Shown: positions 8,314 through 17,221, numbered from the stretch's first letter. The stretch: 64,000 nt of DNA from UBA2199 sp964628035 (GCA_964628035.1 CAZVPI010000008.1:68150-132149), one strand, 5' to 3'. The notes: generated by a model not told the origin, from the sequence alone. Made by a program: numbers and translations.

Positions 8314-9688
8314 GGATCCTGCGCATGAGATACAGCACCCTCTTCGACCCTGCTACGGCTTCCCTGCGCTCGATCGCAAAATGCTTCTGGAACTCGCGTT
8401 CGAACCCCTCTTGGGTGTAGCCCGGGAAGACGTCCTCGCGGGTGGCCAGCAGCAGCCGCACCTGCGAATCGTCCTTGGGGATGAACTCGACGACCAGGCT
8501 GCGGCACAGGCGGCTGAAGAAGAGGGCGATCCTGGCCAGGGGCAGGTTGTTGCTGATGGCGAGGTGGTGGACCAGCGCCAGCGCCAGGACCATGTCGACG
8601 GGGCCGCGCTCCAGCAGCGACATGCGCTCGGTGTTCTCCCAGCCGATGCCCGGGCTGGGGTTGGTCATGTCGCCGACCAGGGGCAGGAGGAACTTGTCCT
8701 TCTCCCTGCGGCACTGCAGGTAGTTCTTCTCCACGGCGGCGGCGTCGATGTCGATGGCCACGGTGCGGATGCCGCGCGAGGAGGCCAGGCGGCTGAAGAC
8801 GCCGCGGTTGGCGCCGATGTCCCAGACGTCGCGCGGCCCGCCCTGCAGGCACCCGGCGACGAATTCCCTCTTGGCCGCGAACGCCTGGTCGGAATAATTC
8901 GTGCCGTCGTAATATTCGGCCCATTCGCTGCCGCCCGGGCGCCAGGAGAGGTTGCGCACCGCCCCCTCCAGGCTGTTCAGCAGGGCCAGCAGCGCGAAGC
9001 GGCTCATGGGCCGTGACTTGGCCTGGACCGGCTTGTCGGCGTAGCGCTTCTGGGCGCGGGCGTGGGCGTGGATGTGGGACAGGAGCGAGAATTTCAGCCG
9101 CGTGCGCCAGGGCAGCAGGGCCGAGGCCAGGTCGAGCGGCAGGCCGTCCAGGTGCAGCCGCGACAGCTGGTTCAGGCGCACGTCGCGCCAGGCCATGATC
9201 GCCAGCGGCGCCAGGAAGTGCTGGCAGAACTGGCGGTAGGCCACCCAGGGCCGCCCTTCCGGGCAGCGCTCGAAGGAGAGGGTGTCGATCAGCTGCGGCC
9301 GGCCGTCGACGAACTGCACGTTGTAGGCGCTGGCGTCCTTGAGCGACAGGCCGTGCTCCAGCGCCAGCTTCTGGATTTCCAGCGTCAGCAGCGCCGCGTC
9401 CTTGAGCTGGCTGAAGCTCCACTCGTAGGGGTAGGAGATGAAGGGGATCTTTTGCGGGCGGATGACCTTGTAGGCAAGATCCGGGGCCGCCGGCTCCGCA
9501 TCGCATTCCTCGTGCGGGGTCAGCCGGTTGTCGGCAGCGAGCTTGTCGTAAAGCCCGGAGGCGATCAGGAGGTCGTAATCCTGGCGGCAGACCCGGTTGA
9601 TTTGGCGGTAGAGAATGCCGTCGCGCCGGAACAGGAACCCGCTGGGGTCGCGGAAGGAGCCGGAGACGGCCTCCCGGTCACTGGCCAT
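8306..9688 (-). CDS. NoeA-like class I SAM-dependent methyltransferase
   Basis: 460 residues. The C-terminal half is a Rossmann methyltransferase: the SAM-binding strand and turn are DVWDIGANRGVFSRLA, followed by the acidic TVAIDIDAAAVEKNY, and later VDMVLALALVHHLAIS. The N-terminal half (ILYRQINRVCRQDYDLL, PYEWSFSQLKDAALLTLEIQ, SLKDASAYNVQF) resembles the extended N-terminal region of NoeA-type nodulation proteins, whose substrate is not settled. The ATG overlaps the stop of the small membrane protein upstream by 11 bases, so the two form an operon. Methylation of a surface glycan is plausible from the neighbourhood but is an inference. Confidence 0.75.
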   Translation of the reverse strand: MASDREAVSGSFRDPSGFLFRRDGILYRQINRVCRQDYDLLIASGLYDKLAADNRLTPHEECDAEPAAPDLAYKVIRPQKIPFISYPYEWSFSQLKDAALLTLEIQKLALEHGLSLKDASAYNVQFVDGRPQLIDTLSFERCPEGRPWVAYRQFCQHFLAPLAIMAWRDVRLNQLSRLHLDGLPLDLASALLPWRTRLKFSLLSHIHAHARAQKRYADKPVQAKSRPMSRFALLALLNSLEGAVRNLSWRPGGSEWAEYYDGTNYSDQAFAAKREFVAGCLQGGPRDVWDIGANRGVFSRLASSRGIRTVAIDIDAAAVEKNYLQCRREKDKFLLPLVGDMTNPSPGIGWENTERMSLLERGPVDMVLALALVHHLAISNNLPLARIALFFSRLCRSLVVEFIPKDDSQVRLLLATREDVFPGYTQEGFEREFQKHFAIERREAVAGSKRVLYLMRRIRD

Positions 9689-9902
9689 CGGTTTTTTTCG
9701 AGAACAGCCCCGAGACGAATTTCCTTATCTTCTGCCAGTAGATCTTGACGGCGAAGGAGGCCGCGACCAGGGCGGCGACGATGACCTGGAAGACGTAGCT
9801 GCCCGTGCCCGGGTCGATGTAGCCGTAGGAGTAGATCGGGAAGAGCAGAGAAACAGCCAGGACCAGCAGCAGGGTCTCAAAAGGCCTCTTGAATGCCCTC
9901 AT
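9678..9902 (-). CDS. Small two-helix membrane protein with YIDPGTGS motif
   Basis: 74 residues. One hydrophobic helix (TLLLVLAVSLLFPIYSYG) is followed by the motif YIDPGTGSYVFQ, a second helix (VIVAALVAASFAVKIYW) and a basic tail. This YIDPGTGS arrangement recurs in short uncharacterised bacterial membrane proteins. The start is supported by GAGGTG six bases upstream of the ATG and by a good promoter at 9968-9996. It precedes and overlaps the NoeA-like methyltransferase, so the pair probably act in the same membrane or surface-glycan process. Confidence 0.7.
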   Translation of the reverse strand: MRAFKRPFETLLLVLAVSLLFPIYSYGYIDPGTGSYVFQVIVAALVAASFAVKIYWQKIRKFVSGLFSKKTDGQ

Positions 9903-9967
9903 AGTTGCACCTCAATTGAATGGGTATCCGTTTCAAATGATCTTCCGGCAAGAAGCATGACAGAAAT

Positions 9968-9996
9968 AGTATACCCCTTTTTTGTTGAAAAGCCAA
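9968..9996 (-). promoter_or_regulatory. Sigma70-type promoter for the small membrane protein/methyltransferase operon
   Basis: On the minus strand TTGGCT (9996-9991), a 17-base spacer and TATACT (9973-9968) lie about 65 bases upstream of the ATG at 9902. Confidence 0.5.
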
Positions 9997-10035
9997 GCAG
10001 GAAACAGAGAAACCGGGAAGACCCAAGAAAAGGAC

Positions 10036-10070
10036 GCAAAAAAGGTAAAAGGTGAAAGTGGAAGAGAAGG
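10036..10070. repeat. Purine-rich heptad array (left arm)
   Basis: Five 7-base units in phase, for example AGGTAAA AGGTGAA. Roughly complementary units occur at 10564-10598, so the two arms bracket the S23 remnant at 10115-10354. Confidence 0.6.
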
Positions 10071-10114
10071 CCCAGTCAAGGGAAGAGAAAAGAGGGGAAA
10101 AAAAGAGGAAGGCC

Positions 10115-10354
10115 CTAATTCGAGCTTTTGGATGCTTTTAAGCTTATCGAAGCGGGGATGTTTTTAAGTGCGGCCGATTCGCCAAGAAGTGATTCGGTTT
10201 CTTTGGAATTGTTCAAATCCATCTCGCCGAGGATCCGAAGCCAATGGTCCGCTTCCCGGATTTCCTTTAAAGATGTTTTCGCTTTGTTGCTAAAATCGGC
10301 ACGAGAACAGGCGGCCTGCGCTTCCTCGTAATGTGCCCCGCAAGAGGTCGCGGC
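10115..10354 (-). pseudogene. Four-helix-bundle (S23/23S rRNA intervening-sequence type) protein remnant
   Basis: Read on the minus strand, 79 residues and a TAG stop follow directly after an in-frame TAG (10357-10355). The opening AATSCGAHYEEAQAACSRAD and then SLKEIREADHWLRILGEM match the centre of the S23 four-helix-bundle family (typical pattern: TS-x-GANY-x-EA, SRADF, EA-x-YWL). The N-terminal helix expected upstream is missing and no start codon is in place, so this is a truncated copy. The C-terminus (SLLGESAALKNI) also fits the family. The 5' side shows only unrelated sequence. Confidence 0.7.
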
Positions 10355-10563
10355 CTAGGTCAATTGAAATTTCACTACATGCAGCGATGAACCGCTTCCC
10401 TGGCGTCTTAGCATTTTTTTTGTATCAACCGCGAAGCGAAACAGCCCTGAGCACCGTTCCTTTCCTTTCCTTTAATTTGCCTGTGCTTATTAGAAACACC
10501 TGTACTTTCCGTCAACCACTTGCCACATTTTTCATGCAAGTCGGTTTATTCAAGGGCTTTTCA

Positions 10564-10598
10564 CTTTTTCCTTTTGCCTTTTTCCTTTTGCCTTTCAA
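10564..10598. repeat. Pyrimidine-rich heptad array (right arm)
   Basis: Five units in phase, alternating CTTTTTC and CTTTTGC and ending CTTTCAA. It is complementary in type to the array at 10036-10070. Apart from the S23 remnant, promoter and arrays, I see nothing else in 9997-10676. Confidence 0.75.
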
Positions 10599-10621
10599 GT
10601 GCCACAGCACTTTCAAAACTA

Positions 10622-10650
10622 TTGCATATGGCCTTGTTCTCAAGTATAAT
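10622..10650 (+). promoter_or_regulatory. Sigma70-type promoter for the YitT-family gene
   Basis: TTGCAT (10622-10627), exactly 17 bases, then TATAAT (10645-10650), ending 26 bases before the ATG at 10677. GAGG lies six bases before that ATG. Confidence 0.6.
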
Positions 10651-10676
10651 CGTTTTACTTCACCTCGAGGCCTCCT

Positions 10677-11549
10677 ATGAAAATCACAACAAAAGACCTC
10701 CGTCGCAATCTGGCCGATCTGGCCCTGGTCGTGTTGGGCTCGGTCATCATGGGCATCGGCTATTCGCTGTTCCTGATCCCGCACCACTTCGTCCCCGGGG
10801 GCGTCTCGGGCATCGCCATGATCGTCAACTACTTCAGCAGGCTGCCGCTGGGCATGCTGATCATGGTCCTGAACATTCCCGTGTTCATCCTGGGCGTCAG
10901 GATCATGGGCAAGAAATACGCCCTGCGCTCGCTGCTGGGCATGGTCATCTCCTCGCTGTTCATCGACTTTTTCCAGGAGATCCTGGGCCTGAAATCGGCC
11001 ACCGACAACACCATCCTGGCCGCCATATACGGCGGCTTCATGCTGGGGGTGGGGCTGGGGCTGGTCTTCCGCGGCCGCGCCTCGACCGGCGGCTCCGACA
11101 TCCTGGGCCAGATCCTCAACCGCTGGACCGGCATGTCGGTGGGCATCGCCATCATGCTCATCGACTTCTTCATCATCTCGGCTTCGGGCGTGGCCTTCAA
11201 GCAGCTGGAAGCGCCGCTGTACGGCTACATCGTGCTGTTCATTTCCTCGAACGTCATCGATATGATCCTCGAGGGCTGGAATTACACCAAGATGGTGCTC
11301 ATCACATCAACAAAAAACGACGAGATCCAGGATTTCATCCTGAACACGTTGGACCGCGGCGGCACGGCGTTGCGCTCGCGCGGCCTGTACCTCAACCGCG
11401 AGGGCGAGACCATCCTGACCGTCATCCACCGCAAGCAGCTGCCCGAGTTGCGGCGCTTCGTCAAGGAGACCGACCCCCATGCCTTCGTCATCATCAATGA
11501 CACCTATGCCGTCCTGGGCAAGGGATTTAAAGTCACGCAAGTCAACTAG
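10677..11549 (+). CDS. YitT family membrane protein (DUF161 plus DUF2179)
   Basis: 290 residues. About five to six transmembrane helices make up the first ~195 residues, with family landmarks GIGYSLFLIPHHFVPGGVSG near residue 25 and GRASTGGSDILGQIL near residue 135. A soluble C-terminal domain follows (GTALRSRGLYLNREGETIL to FVIINDTYAVLGKGF), matching DUF2179. Length and order are typical. The molecular function of this widespread family is not established. It stands alone with its own promoter and ribosome-binding site, and its stop is followed four bases later by a heptad array. Confidence 0.9.
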   Translation: MKITTKDLRRNLADLALVVLGSVIMGIGYSLFLIPHHFVPGGVSGIAMIVNYFSRLPLGMLIMVLNIPVFILGVRIMGKKYALRSLLGMVISSLFIDFFQEILGLKSATDNTILAAIYGGFMLGVGLGLVFRGRASTGGSDILGQILNRWTGMSVGIAIMLIDFFIISASGVAFKQLEAPLYGYIVLFISSNVIDMILEGWNYTKMVLITSTKNDEIQDFILNTLDRGGTALRSRGLYLNREGETILTVIHRKQLPELRRFVKETDPHAFVIINDTYAVLGKGFKVTQVN

Positions 11550-11553
11550 CACT

Positions 11554-11653
11554 CGGTAAACGGTACACGGTGGACGGTAGACGGTGAAAGCACGTAATGG
11601 AATTCCGAATATTCTGGAAAATTGGTTTACGGTTGACGGTACACGGCAGACGG
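11554..11653. repeat. Two heptad arrays of CGGTAxA type
   Basis: Array 1 (11554-11588) is five units in phase (CGGTAAA CGGTACA and three variants). Array 2 (11626-11653) is four units of the same family in a shifted register (TTTACGG TTGACGG and two variants). Both share polarity and are complementary to the arrays at 11942-12010. Confidence 0.85.
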
Positions 11654-11941
11654 AATGGCCCTAAAACAGCTTGACGCGTTCATTGGCTTTGCCATATCCC
11701 GCACAGCGTTTTTGTATGCCACACCGGTTGTCTATTTGAGCCGGAAGTATCACCCTCCGCTATATGGCTGGGGCTGGACACCGCCGCTCTGCGTGCTTGA
11801 TCCCCAAGTCCAAAATCCTTGTCGCAACTCCCCTTCCCAGAGATATCCTATAATTTTACTGCCAGCCTTTTCCCTCTCTGGCAGGCTTTCAAATCCCGAA
11901 ATCCCTGATGATCAGCCATTTCTTTGCTTCTCTCTTCCTAT

Positions 11942-12010
11942 CTGCCGTCTACCGTCTTCCGTACGCCCATTTCTTCTTATTTTTCACCGTAAACCGTCCA
12001 CCGTCCACCA
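11942..12010. repeat. Two heptad arrays complementary to 11554-11653
   Basis: Array 3 (11942-11962) is three units (CTGCCGT CTACCGT and a variant). Array 4 (11983-12010) is four units ending TCCACCG TCCACCA. They are the inverted counterparts of the arrays ~300-400 bp to the left, so a large stem is possible. The last unit ends six bases before the stop of the downstream kinase gene. Confidence 0.85.
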
Positions 12011-12016
12011 ATTTCT

Positions 12017-14266
12017 CTATTTCTCAATTCTAGATTCTTCCAGCTCCGCATCAGATCCATACTTATACTGGTACGAATAATACCCCGATCCAGCCTTGCG
12101 CGCGTTGAGCTTGTTCAGGATGACGCCGAAGAGCTTGATGCCGAACTTGGCGATCTCGTCGCGCGCCTTCTCGATGGTCTTGCGCGGCGTCTTGCCGCCC
12201 AGGGTGACCAGGATGATGCCGTCGCCCTGCTCGCCCAGCAGGATGGCGTCGGAGCCGGCCATCAGCGGCGGCGTGTCGATGAAGACGTGGTCGTAGCGGT
12301 TCTTGAGGCTCTCCAGCAGCTCCCTCATGGCCCTGGAGGTAAGGAGCTCGGCCGGGTTGGGCGGCACCGGGCCCGAGGGGATCAGCTGAAGGTTGGGCTC
12401 GCCCGGGCACTCGTGGACGATCTCGTCCAGGCTCGAGCGGCCGACCAGGTGCGAGGTCAGGCCCGAGGTGTTCTTCAGGCGGAAGACCTTGTGCAGGCGC
12501 GGACGGCGCAGGTCGCAATCGACGGCCAGGACCTTGCGCCCCTGCTGGGCGAAGGCCACGGCCAAATTGATGGTCGTCACCGTCTTGCCCTCCTGGGGCA
12601 GCGGCGAGGTGGCGACCATGACCTTGGGCGGATGGTCGGGGGCCAGCAGCAGCGAGGTGCGGATGTAGCGGTAGTGCTCGGCGATCATCGACTCGGGCTC
12701 GCGCAGGTTGATCAGCTCCACCGCCTTGGGCTTGCCGTCTTCTTCCTGCCTCTTGCGCTCGGAGTAATAGGGCTGGTACAAGTGGCGCTTGGCCGCCAGC
12801 GAGGTGTCGGGGACGAAGCCCAGGGCCGGCAGGCGCAACAGCTTTTCCACGTCCTCGGGCGACTTGACCGTGTTGTCCAGGTACTTGAGGGCGAAGACGA
12901 CGAACACGCCCAGGCCCAGGCCCAGCATCAGGGCCATCAGCAGCGTGCGCCTGCGGTTGGGCGAGAAGGGGCCGGGCGGCACCTCGGCGCGGTCGACGAT
13001 CTTGATGTTGGAGGTCTGCAGCCCCTCCAGGCGCGCCGAGAGCATCGACTCCTTCTCCTTGCGCGTCAGGTGGTCGAGGAGGCTGCGCATGTTCTCGACC
13101 TCGATCTTCAGGCTGTTGTAATAGATGGCGCTGGCGTTGCTGGAGACCACGCTCCCCTTCTGCTGGGTCAGCATCTCCTGCAGCGAGTTCTCCTTCTTGA
13201 GCGCCGCCTGGTACTCGGCCTCGGCCTGGTTCAGGACTTTGCGGGCGATGTCGGCCGTCTCCTCGGCGATGCGCTTCTGCAAGGCGTCCAGCTGGGTCTT
13301 CAGCCGCTGCATCTCGGGGTAGGAGTCCTGGAAGATCTGCGACTTGCGCTTGTACTCCGACTCCTTGCTCGAGTACTCCTGCTTCAGGCCGGTGATCAGG
13401 GCGCTGGCGCGCACCTCGGAGTAGTTGTCGTAGGATTTGCTGCGCAGCTCGCGGTAGAGAGACTCGCGGTTGATGCGCTCGATCTGGGCGGCGGTGAAGG
13501 CGGCGTTCAGGTCGGAGAGCTTCTGCACCACGGTGCTGTCCTCGCCGCGGATGTAATACAACTCCTTGCGCTTGCCGTATTCCTGCAGCTCCTGCTCCTT
13601 CTGCGCCAGCGAGCGGCGCATGTCCTCGATCTGGGCGGTGAGGAACTCGGAGGCCTGCTGCGACGACTCGGCCTTCATCTCCAGGTTGAACTCGACGAAC
13701 TTGTCGAACAGGGTGTTGACGGCGAAGGCGGCCAGCTTGGGGTCTGGGGAAACGTAGGTCACCTCCAGCAGGCGGGTGTTCTCGACGTTGGCGACCTGCA
13801 GCGAGCCCAGGAACCCCGAGATGGCGCCGCTCAGGCGCAGTCGCGCCGCGGCCTCCGGATCTTCAGCCTCTTCTTTCCCCTGCTCCTTGTCCCCCTTCTT
13901 CCCGTCGGACTTGGGCAACGGGGCGAACTTCTCCAGCTCCTCGATCACCTTGCGGGCCAGGGAGCGGCTGGTCAGCACGCGGATCTGGGTGTTGAGGTAC
14001 TCGTTGTTCCAGTCGTTGTCGTAGGCGTACCACTGGTTGAGCAGGTTCAACTGTCCTCGCCCCTCCTTCTCGATCAGCAGCGTGCCGCGCGCCTTGAACA
14101 GCGGCGTCTGCATCTGCACGCGCACCAGGGCGGCCAGCAGCACGGCGCCGGCGACGAACAGGATGAGCCTGTACTGGCTGCGTACCAGATCCCAGATCTC
14201 GTGAAAGTTGATCCCCTCCTCGGCCAGCAGGTCTTCGTTCGCCGCGATTCCGCTCATGGGGTTCAT
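12017..14266 (-). CDS. Wzz-type chain-length regulator fused to a bacterial tyrosine kinase (first copy)
   Basis: 749 residues. An N-terminal Wzz domain has a transmembrane helix (YRLILFVAGAVLLAALVRVQ), a long periplasmic coiled-coil region (~residues 180-420) and a second helix (RTLLMALMLGLGLGVFVVFA). The cytoplasmic BY-kinase follows: Walker A in SPLPQEGKTVTTINLA, Walker A' in VLAVDCDLRRPRLHK, Walker B in HVFIDTPPL, and a C-terminal tyrosine cluster GYYSYQYKYG for autophosphorylation. It should control polymer length and export with the Wza-like protein. Its ATG overlaps the upstream stop (ATGA). A paralogue lies at 18012-20252 in the same operon. Confidence 0.9.
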   Translation of the reverse strand: MNPMSGIAANEDLLAEEGINFHEIWDLVRSQYRLILFVAGAVLLAALVRVQMQTPLFKARGTLLIEKEGRGQLNLLNQWYAYDNDWNNEYLNTQIRVLTSRSLARKVIEELEKFAPLPKSDGKKGDKEQGKEEAEDPEAAARLRLSGAISGFLGSLQVANVENTRLLEVTYVSPDPKLAAFAVNTLFDKFVEFNLEMKAESSQQASEFLTAQIEDMRRSLAQKEQELQEYGKRKELYYIRGEDSTVVQKLSDLNAAFTAAQIERINRESLYRELRSKSYDNYSEVRASALITGLKQEYSSKESEYKRKSQIFQDSYPEMQRLKTQLDALQKRIAEETADIARKVLNQAEAEYQAALKKENSLQEMLTQQKGSVVSSNASAIYYNSLKIEVENMRSLLDHLTRKEKESMLSARLEGLQTSNIKIVDRAEVPPGPFSPNRRRTLLMALMLGLGLGVFVVFALKYLDNTVKSPEDVEKLLRLPALGFVPDTSLAAKRHLYQPYYSERKRQEEDGKPKAVELINLREPESMIAEHYRYIRTSLLLAPDHPPKVMVATSPLPQEGKTVTTINLAVAFAQQGRKVLAVDCDLRRPRLHKVFRLKNTSGLTSHLVGRSSLDEIVHECPGEPNLQLIPSGPVPPNPAELLTSRAMRELLESLKNRYDHVFIDTPPLMAGSDAILLGEQGDGIILVTLGGKTPRKTIEKARDEIAKFGIKLFGVILNKLNARKAGSGYYSYQYKYGSDAELEESRIEK

Positions 14267-15867
14267 TGTACCACGATTTTGACCGCGACCTTGCTCTCGA
14301 AGCGCAACAGCGGGGCGCCTATGACGAATTTTGCCGGAAGTTCCCCGCCGTAGCTTTCGGCGGCGATCTTCTCATCGACGAACACCTGCACCAGCTGCCC
14401 AGAACCGATCTTGGCGCGCCAAGCCGGGTCGATCGTCACCTCGATCTCGGGCTGGTTGAACAGGAACGCATAGTGGGGAGCGTTGAAGCGGTTGATCACC
14501 AGGAAGCGGCTTTCGGCCACCTGGGCCAGCCTGGCGTCAAGCTCGGGATCGGGACGGCCATCGGCGCCCAGGACGTTGCGGATGCGCTGCACCCGCCACA
14601 AGACGTCCTGGTTGTCGGGCTGGTTCTCGTAGAGCTCGCGGGCGACGGCCTCGGCGGCGGTCATCAGCTTGCTGCAGTAATAGGAGTCGGCCAACAGCAG
14701 CAGGATGTCGGTGTAATCGGCGGCCTGCTCCTTTTTTATGAACGAGATCCCCTTGCGTATGGCCTCGATCTCGGAAATCACGCCGCCGTAATCCCCCTTC
14801 CTGAAGGCGATCATCGTCTTCAGCCGCAGCGAGGGGAAGTCGTTCTCCTTGAAGTAGTTGCGGTCCTGCAGGAGCTTCTGCAGCTGGTCGAGCTCGCCCA
14901 GCCCCGGGTGCTCGGCGATGAAATACTCGATGATCTCGCGCAGCCGCGCTGCCTGCTTCGCGTCGGTCCGGGCCGGGGCGATCAGGGCGTCGATGGCCCC
15001 GATCAGCAGCGTGCGCCGCAGCTTGAGGAACTTGTCGCGGTCGAAGCCAGCATCCGGGTGCAGGCGGCTGTAGCCCTTGATGGACCGGGCCTGGCTCAAC
15101 AGGGAGAGCGATTGTTCCAGGCTGGCCCCGCCCTGCAGGTTCAGCTCGTTATGTCGACGCTCCAGGCTGTCGAGGGTGTTGGCTTCATGGAGGGCCAGCA
15201 TCTCCCAGCGCTTGGCCAGCGGCAGGCCGGAGACGGTCAGCTGGTCGGCCGCCGGCCCGAAAAAGTCGGGCTTCAGCTGCAGCAGCCGCATCAGCAGGGG
15301 GACGTCCTGGACGTAAAGCGACCAGGCCTCGACCAGGGGGCTGAACTCGCTCCAACCGACATAGGGCATGACCCCGGCGAGGAGCTCGGAGCAGAATTTC
15401 CGGTCCGGCTCCTCCAGGAGCGGCCACAGCGAGAAGAACATGCGGCCGCAGTCGAGGGCGATGTTCTTGTTGCTGCCGCGGATCGAGGCGGCGCGCTTGA
15501 GCTCGCGCACGCCGAGCTCGAAATAGTCGTTGTCCACGGCGCTGAAGCGCAGATAGGCCTTGGACAGGTAGTAACGGGCCTGGTAATCGAGGGGGTTGCG
15601 GCCGATGCCCTTGGCCAGCAGGCGCATGGCCTGCTTGATCTGGGCCTCGCTCCCGCCGCCCTCGCCCGCCTCCAGCAGGGCGAAGGCGGTGTCGGTGTGC
15701 AGGCGGCTCGAGAGGGAGAGGTCGATCAGCCTCAGCGGGGGCTTGGCGGGTTTCGCGCCGGCGCCGGGCGTCGAAGCAAGGAGGAGCGACAGCTCGGCGG
15801 CGAACTGGACCAGGAAGAACAGCCCCAGGAGCAGGGCGAAAAGGATGAGAAGCCTGCTAGATCTCAT
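14263..15867 (-). CDS. Membrane-anchored TPR-like protein of exopolysaccharide operon
   Basis: 534 residues. An N-terminal transmembrane or signal-anchor helix (LLILFALLLGLFFLVQFAAE) is followed by a large, mainly helical extracytoplasmic region with TPR-like segments, for example residues ~85-135 (AMRLLAKGIGRNPLDYQARY) and ~395-440 (DILLLLADSYYCSKLMTAAE). The last ~85 residues look beta-rich. I do not recognise a specific family. It sits between the O-antigen-ligase-like gene (11-base overlap) and a Wzz-kinase (4-base overlap), so it probably serves polymer assembly in the periplasm, perhaps as a scaffold. Confidence 0.6.
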   Translation of the reverse strand: MRSSRLLILFALLLGLFFLVQFAAELSLLLASTPGAGAKPAKPPLRLIDLSLSSRLHTDTAFALLEAGEGGGSEAQIKQAMRLLAKGIGRNPLDYQARYYLSKAYLRFSAVDNDYFELGVRELKRAASIRGSNKNIALDCGRMFFSLWPLLEEPDRKFCSELLAGVMPYVGWSEFSPLVEAWSLYVQDVPLLMRLLQLKPDFFGPAADQLTVSGLPLAKRWEMLALHEANTLDSLERRHNELNLQGGASLEQSLSLLSQARSIKGYSRLHPDAGFDRDKFLKLRRTLLIGAIDALIAPARTDAKQAARLREIIEYFIAEHPGLGELDQLQKLLQDRNYFKENDFPSLRLKTMIAFRKGDYGGVISEIEAIRKGISFIKKEQAADYTDILLLLADSYYCSKLMTAAEAVARELYENQPDNQDVLWRVQRIRNVLGADGRPDPELDARLAQVAESRFLVINRFNAPHYAFLFNQPEIEVTIDPAWRAKIGSGQLVQVFVDEKIAAESYGGELPAKFVIGAPLLRFESKVAVKIVVQ

Positions 15868-17221
15868 GGCTGAACTCGCGGCGGTGGGTGGCCAGCTTGA
15901 TCCCCAGCGCCAGCAGGGCCAGGAACAGGAAGGCGTTGGCCGGGATGCGCAGGGAGAAGTCGAAGAAGGAGTGGAAGAAGGCGGCGAAGACGGCGGTCAG
16001 GACGCCCAGCACGGCCGGCTTGACCTCGGGATGGCGGCGGGAGATCCACATGCGCAGGAGCGAGAAGACGATGACGGCCAGCAGGGCCATGAAAACGACG
16101 AAGGCCGGGAGGCCCATGTCGGCCAGCGACTCGACATACTCGTTGTGGGCATGGTTCACCCAGCCCGTCTCCTTGCCGTAGAGGAAGTAGGCGTACTTGA
16201 ACGTGCCCAGCCCGGTGCCGAACAGGGGGAAATCGCCGAACATCTTCAGCGAGTTCGCCCAGTAATCGACACGGCCGCCCTCGATGTAGTTCCCGGCGAG
16301 AAACTTCTCCAGCGTGCTCTGCAAGCCGACGAACACGGCCAGCAGCGTGCCCAGGATGAAGACCAGGCGCAGGTGGCGGCGGGCGTTGAAATTCACCCGC
16401 AGGTAGACCGACATCTGGGCGAAGAAGAGGACCGAAAGCACCAGGACGGCGATGCCGGAGCGGCAGCCGGTCAGGTAGATGGCGCCGGCCATCACCGCCG
16501 GAGCCAGGAACAGCAGGATGAGCGGGCGGTCGTCGGCCAGGTGCAGCACCTTGTCCTTCAGCGACTGGCCGGGATCGAAGAGATGGAGGCGGGCGAACAG
16601 AAGGCCCATGGCGACCGGGAAAAGCAATTCCAGGTAAAAGGAAAAGTGGTCGGCGTTGTAGATGGTGCCGCGCAGGAACTGCGAGGCGTGCTCGTCGGGC
16701 ATGAAGAAGAGAAAGAAATTCTTGTTGCCGCCGCCCAGCTTCAGCAGCCCGAAAATGGCCTGGCCCACGCCCGAGGCCACGAGCGTGGAAAACAGGATGA
16801 AAATGTCGTTCCGGCTCCATTCGACGCGCAGCAAGGCGATGAAGAAGAGGGCATAGACCAGGAAGCGGCCCAGGGCCAGCAGCGTCTCGCCCGGGATCAG
16901 GCTCAGGGAGTGGAACGCGGGCAGCGAACCGGAAAGGTTCTGCAACACCCTGGCCCCTCCGGGGGAAAGCCATTTGAGCAGGAAAATGGGCAGGGGAACG
17001 AGCTGCAGGACGATCAGCGCGAAGAAGACCAGGGCCAGGACCCTCATCGGCCGCTGGAAGAGAAACTGGTAGGGCGCCTGAGGACCCAGGAAAACCAGGA
17101 GGGAGAAGAGGGCGAACAGGGCAAAGCACAGGGGCTGCCAGACGCCGCCGGCGCATCCCAGGGGCAGGGGCGACAGCACCAGCAGGACCTGCAGCAGCAG
17201 ACGCAGGGTTTTTCGGCTCAT
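15857..17221 (-). CDS. O-antigen ligase/polymerase (Wzy_C) family membrane protein
   Basis: 454 residues with about 11-12 hydrophobic helices. The family signature in the large periplasmic loop is GTGLGTFKYAYFLYGKETG followed by NHAHNEYVESLADMGLPAF, as in WaaL/Wzy proteins. It would polymerise or transfer lipid-linked glycan units on the periplasmic face. A WaaL role cannot be separated from a Wzy role by sequence. The ATG overlaps the stop of the PHP phosphatase (ATGA) and the end overlaps the TPR-like gene by 11 bases. A second, dissimilar Wzy-type protein is at 44042-45358. Confidence 0.85.
   Translation of the reverse strand: MSRKTLRLLLQVLLVLSPLPLGCAGGVWQPLCFALFALFSLLVFLGPQAPYQFLFQRPMRVLALVFFALIVLQLVPLPIFLLKWLSPGGARVLQNLSGSLPAFHSLSLIPGETLLALGRFLVYALFFIALLRVEWSRNDIFILFSTLVASGVGQAIFGLLKLGGGNKNFFLFFMPDEHASQFLRGTIYNADHFSFYLELLFPVAMGLLFARLHLFDPGQSLKDKVLHLADDRPLILLFLAPAVMAGAIYLTGCRSGIAVLVLSVLFFAQMSVYLRVNFNARRHLRLVFILGTLLAVFVGLQSTLEKFLAGNYIEGGRVDYWANSLKMFGDFPLFGTGLGTFKYAYFLYGKETGWVNHAHNEYVESLADMGLPAFVVFMALLAVIVFSLLRMWISRRHPEVKPAVLGVLTAVFAAFFHSFFDFSLRIPANAFLFLALLALGIKLATHRREFSHEI

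Larger units (their letters stand above)
11550..12016. other. 467-bp non-coding gap with nested inverted heptad arrays
   Basis: The gap separates the YitT-family gene from the convergent end of exopolysaccharide operon A. Outer and inner heptad arms (annotated separately) bracket ~290 bp of unique sequence at 11654-11941 in which I recognise no gene, RNA or terminator. Confidence 0.6.

Noticed and set aside
10036..10598. Insertion sequence with terminal inverted repeats
   Set aside because: No transposase and no target-site duplication; the arms are degenerate tandem heptads, not unique terminal repeats.
11654..11941. Small gene in the centre of the 11.5-12.0 kb gap
   Set aside because: The open stretch has no ribosome site, no recognisable domain and pyrimidine-rich low-complexity composition.
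12287..14353. Long open frame on the plus strand opposite the first Wzz-kinase gene
   Set aside because: It mirrors the GC-rich codon structure of the kinase gene, has low-complexity Gln/Val/Asp-rich translation and no recognisable domain. The same happens opposite the second kinase (18057-20351).
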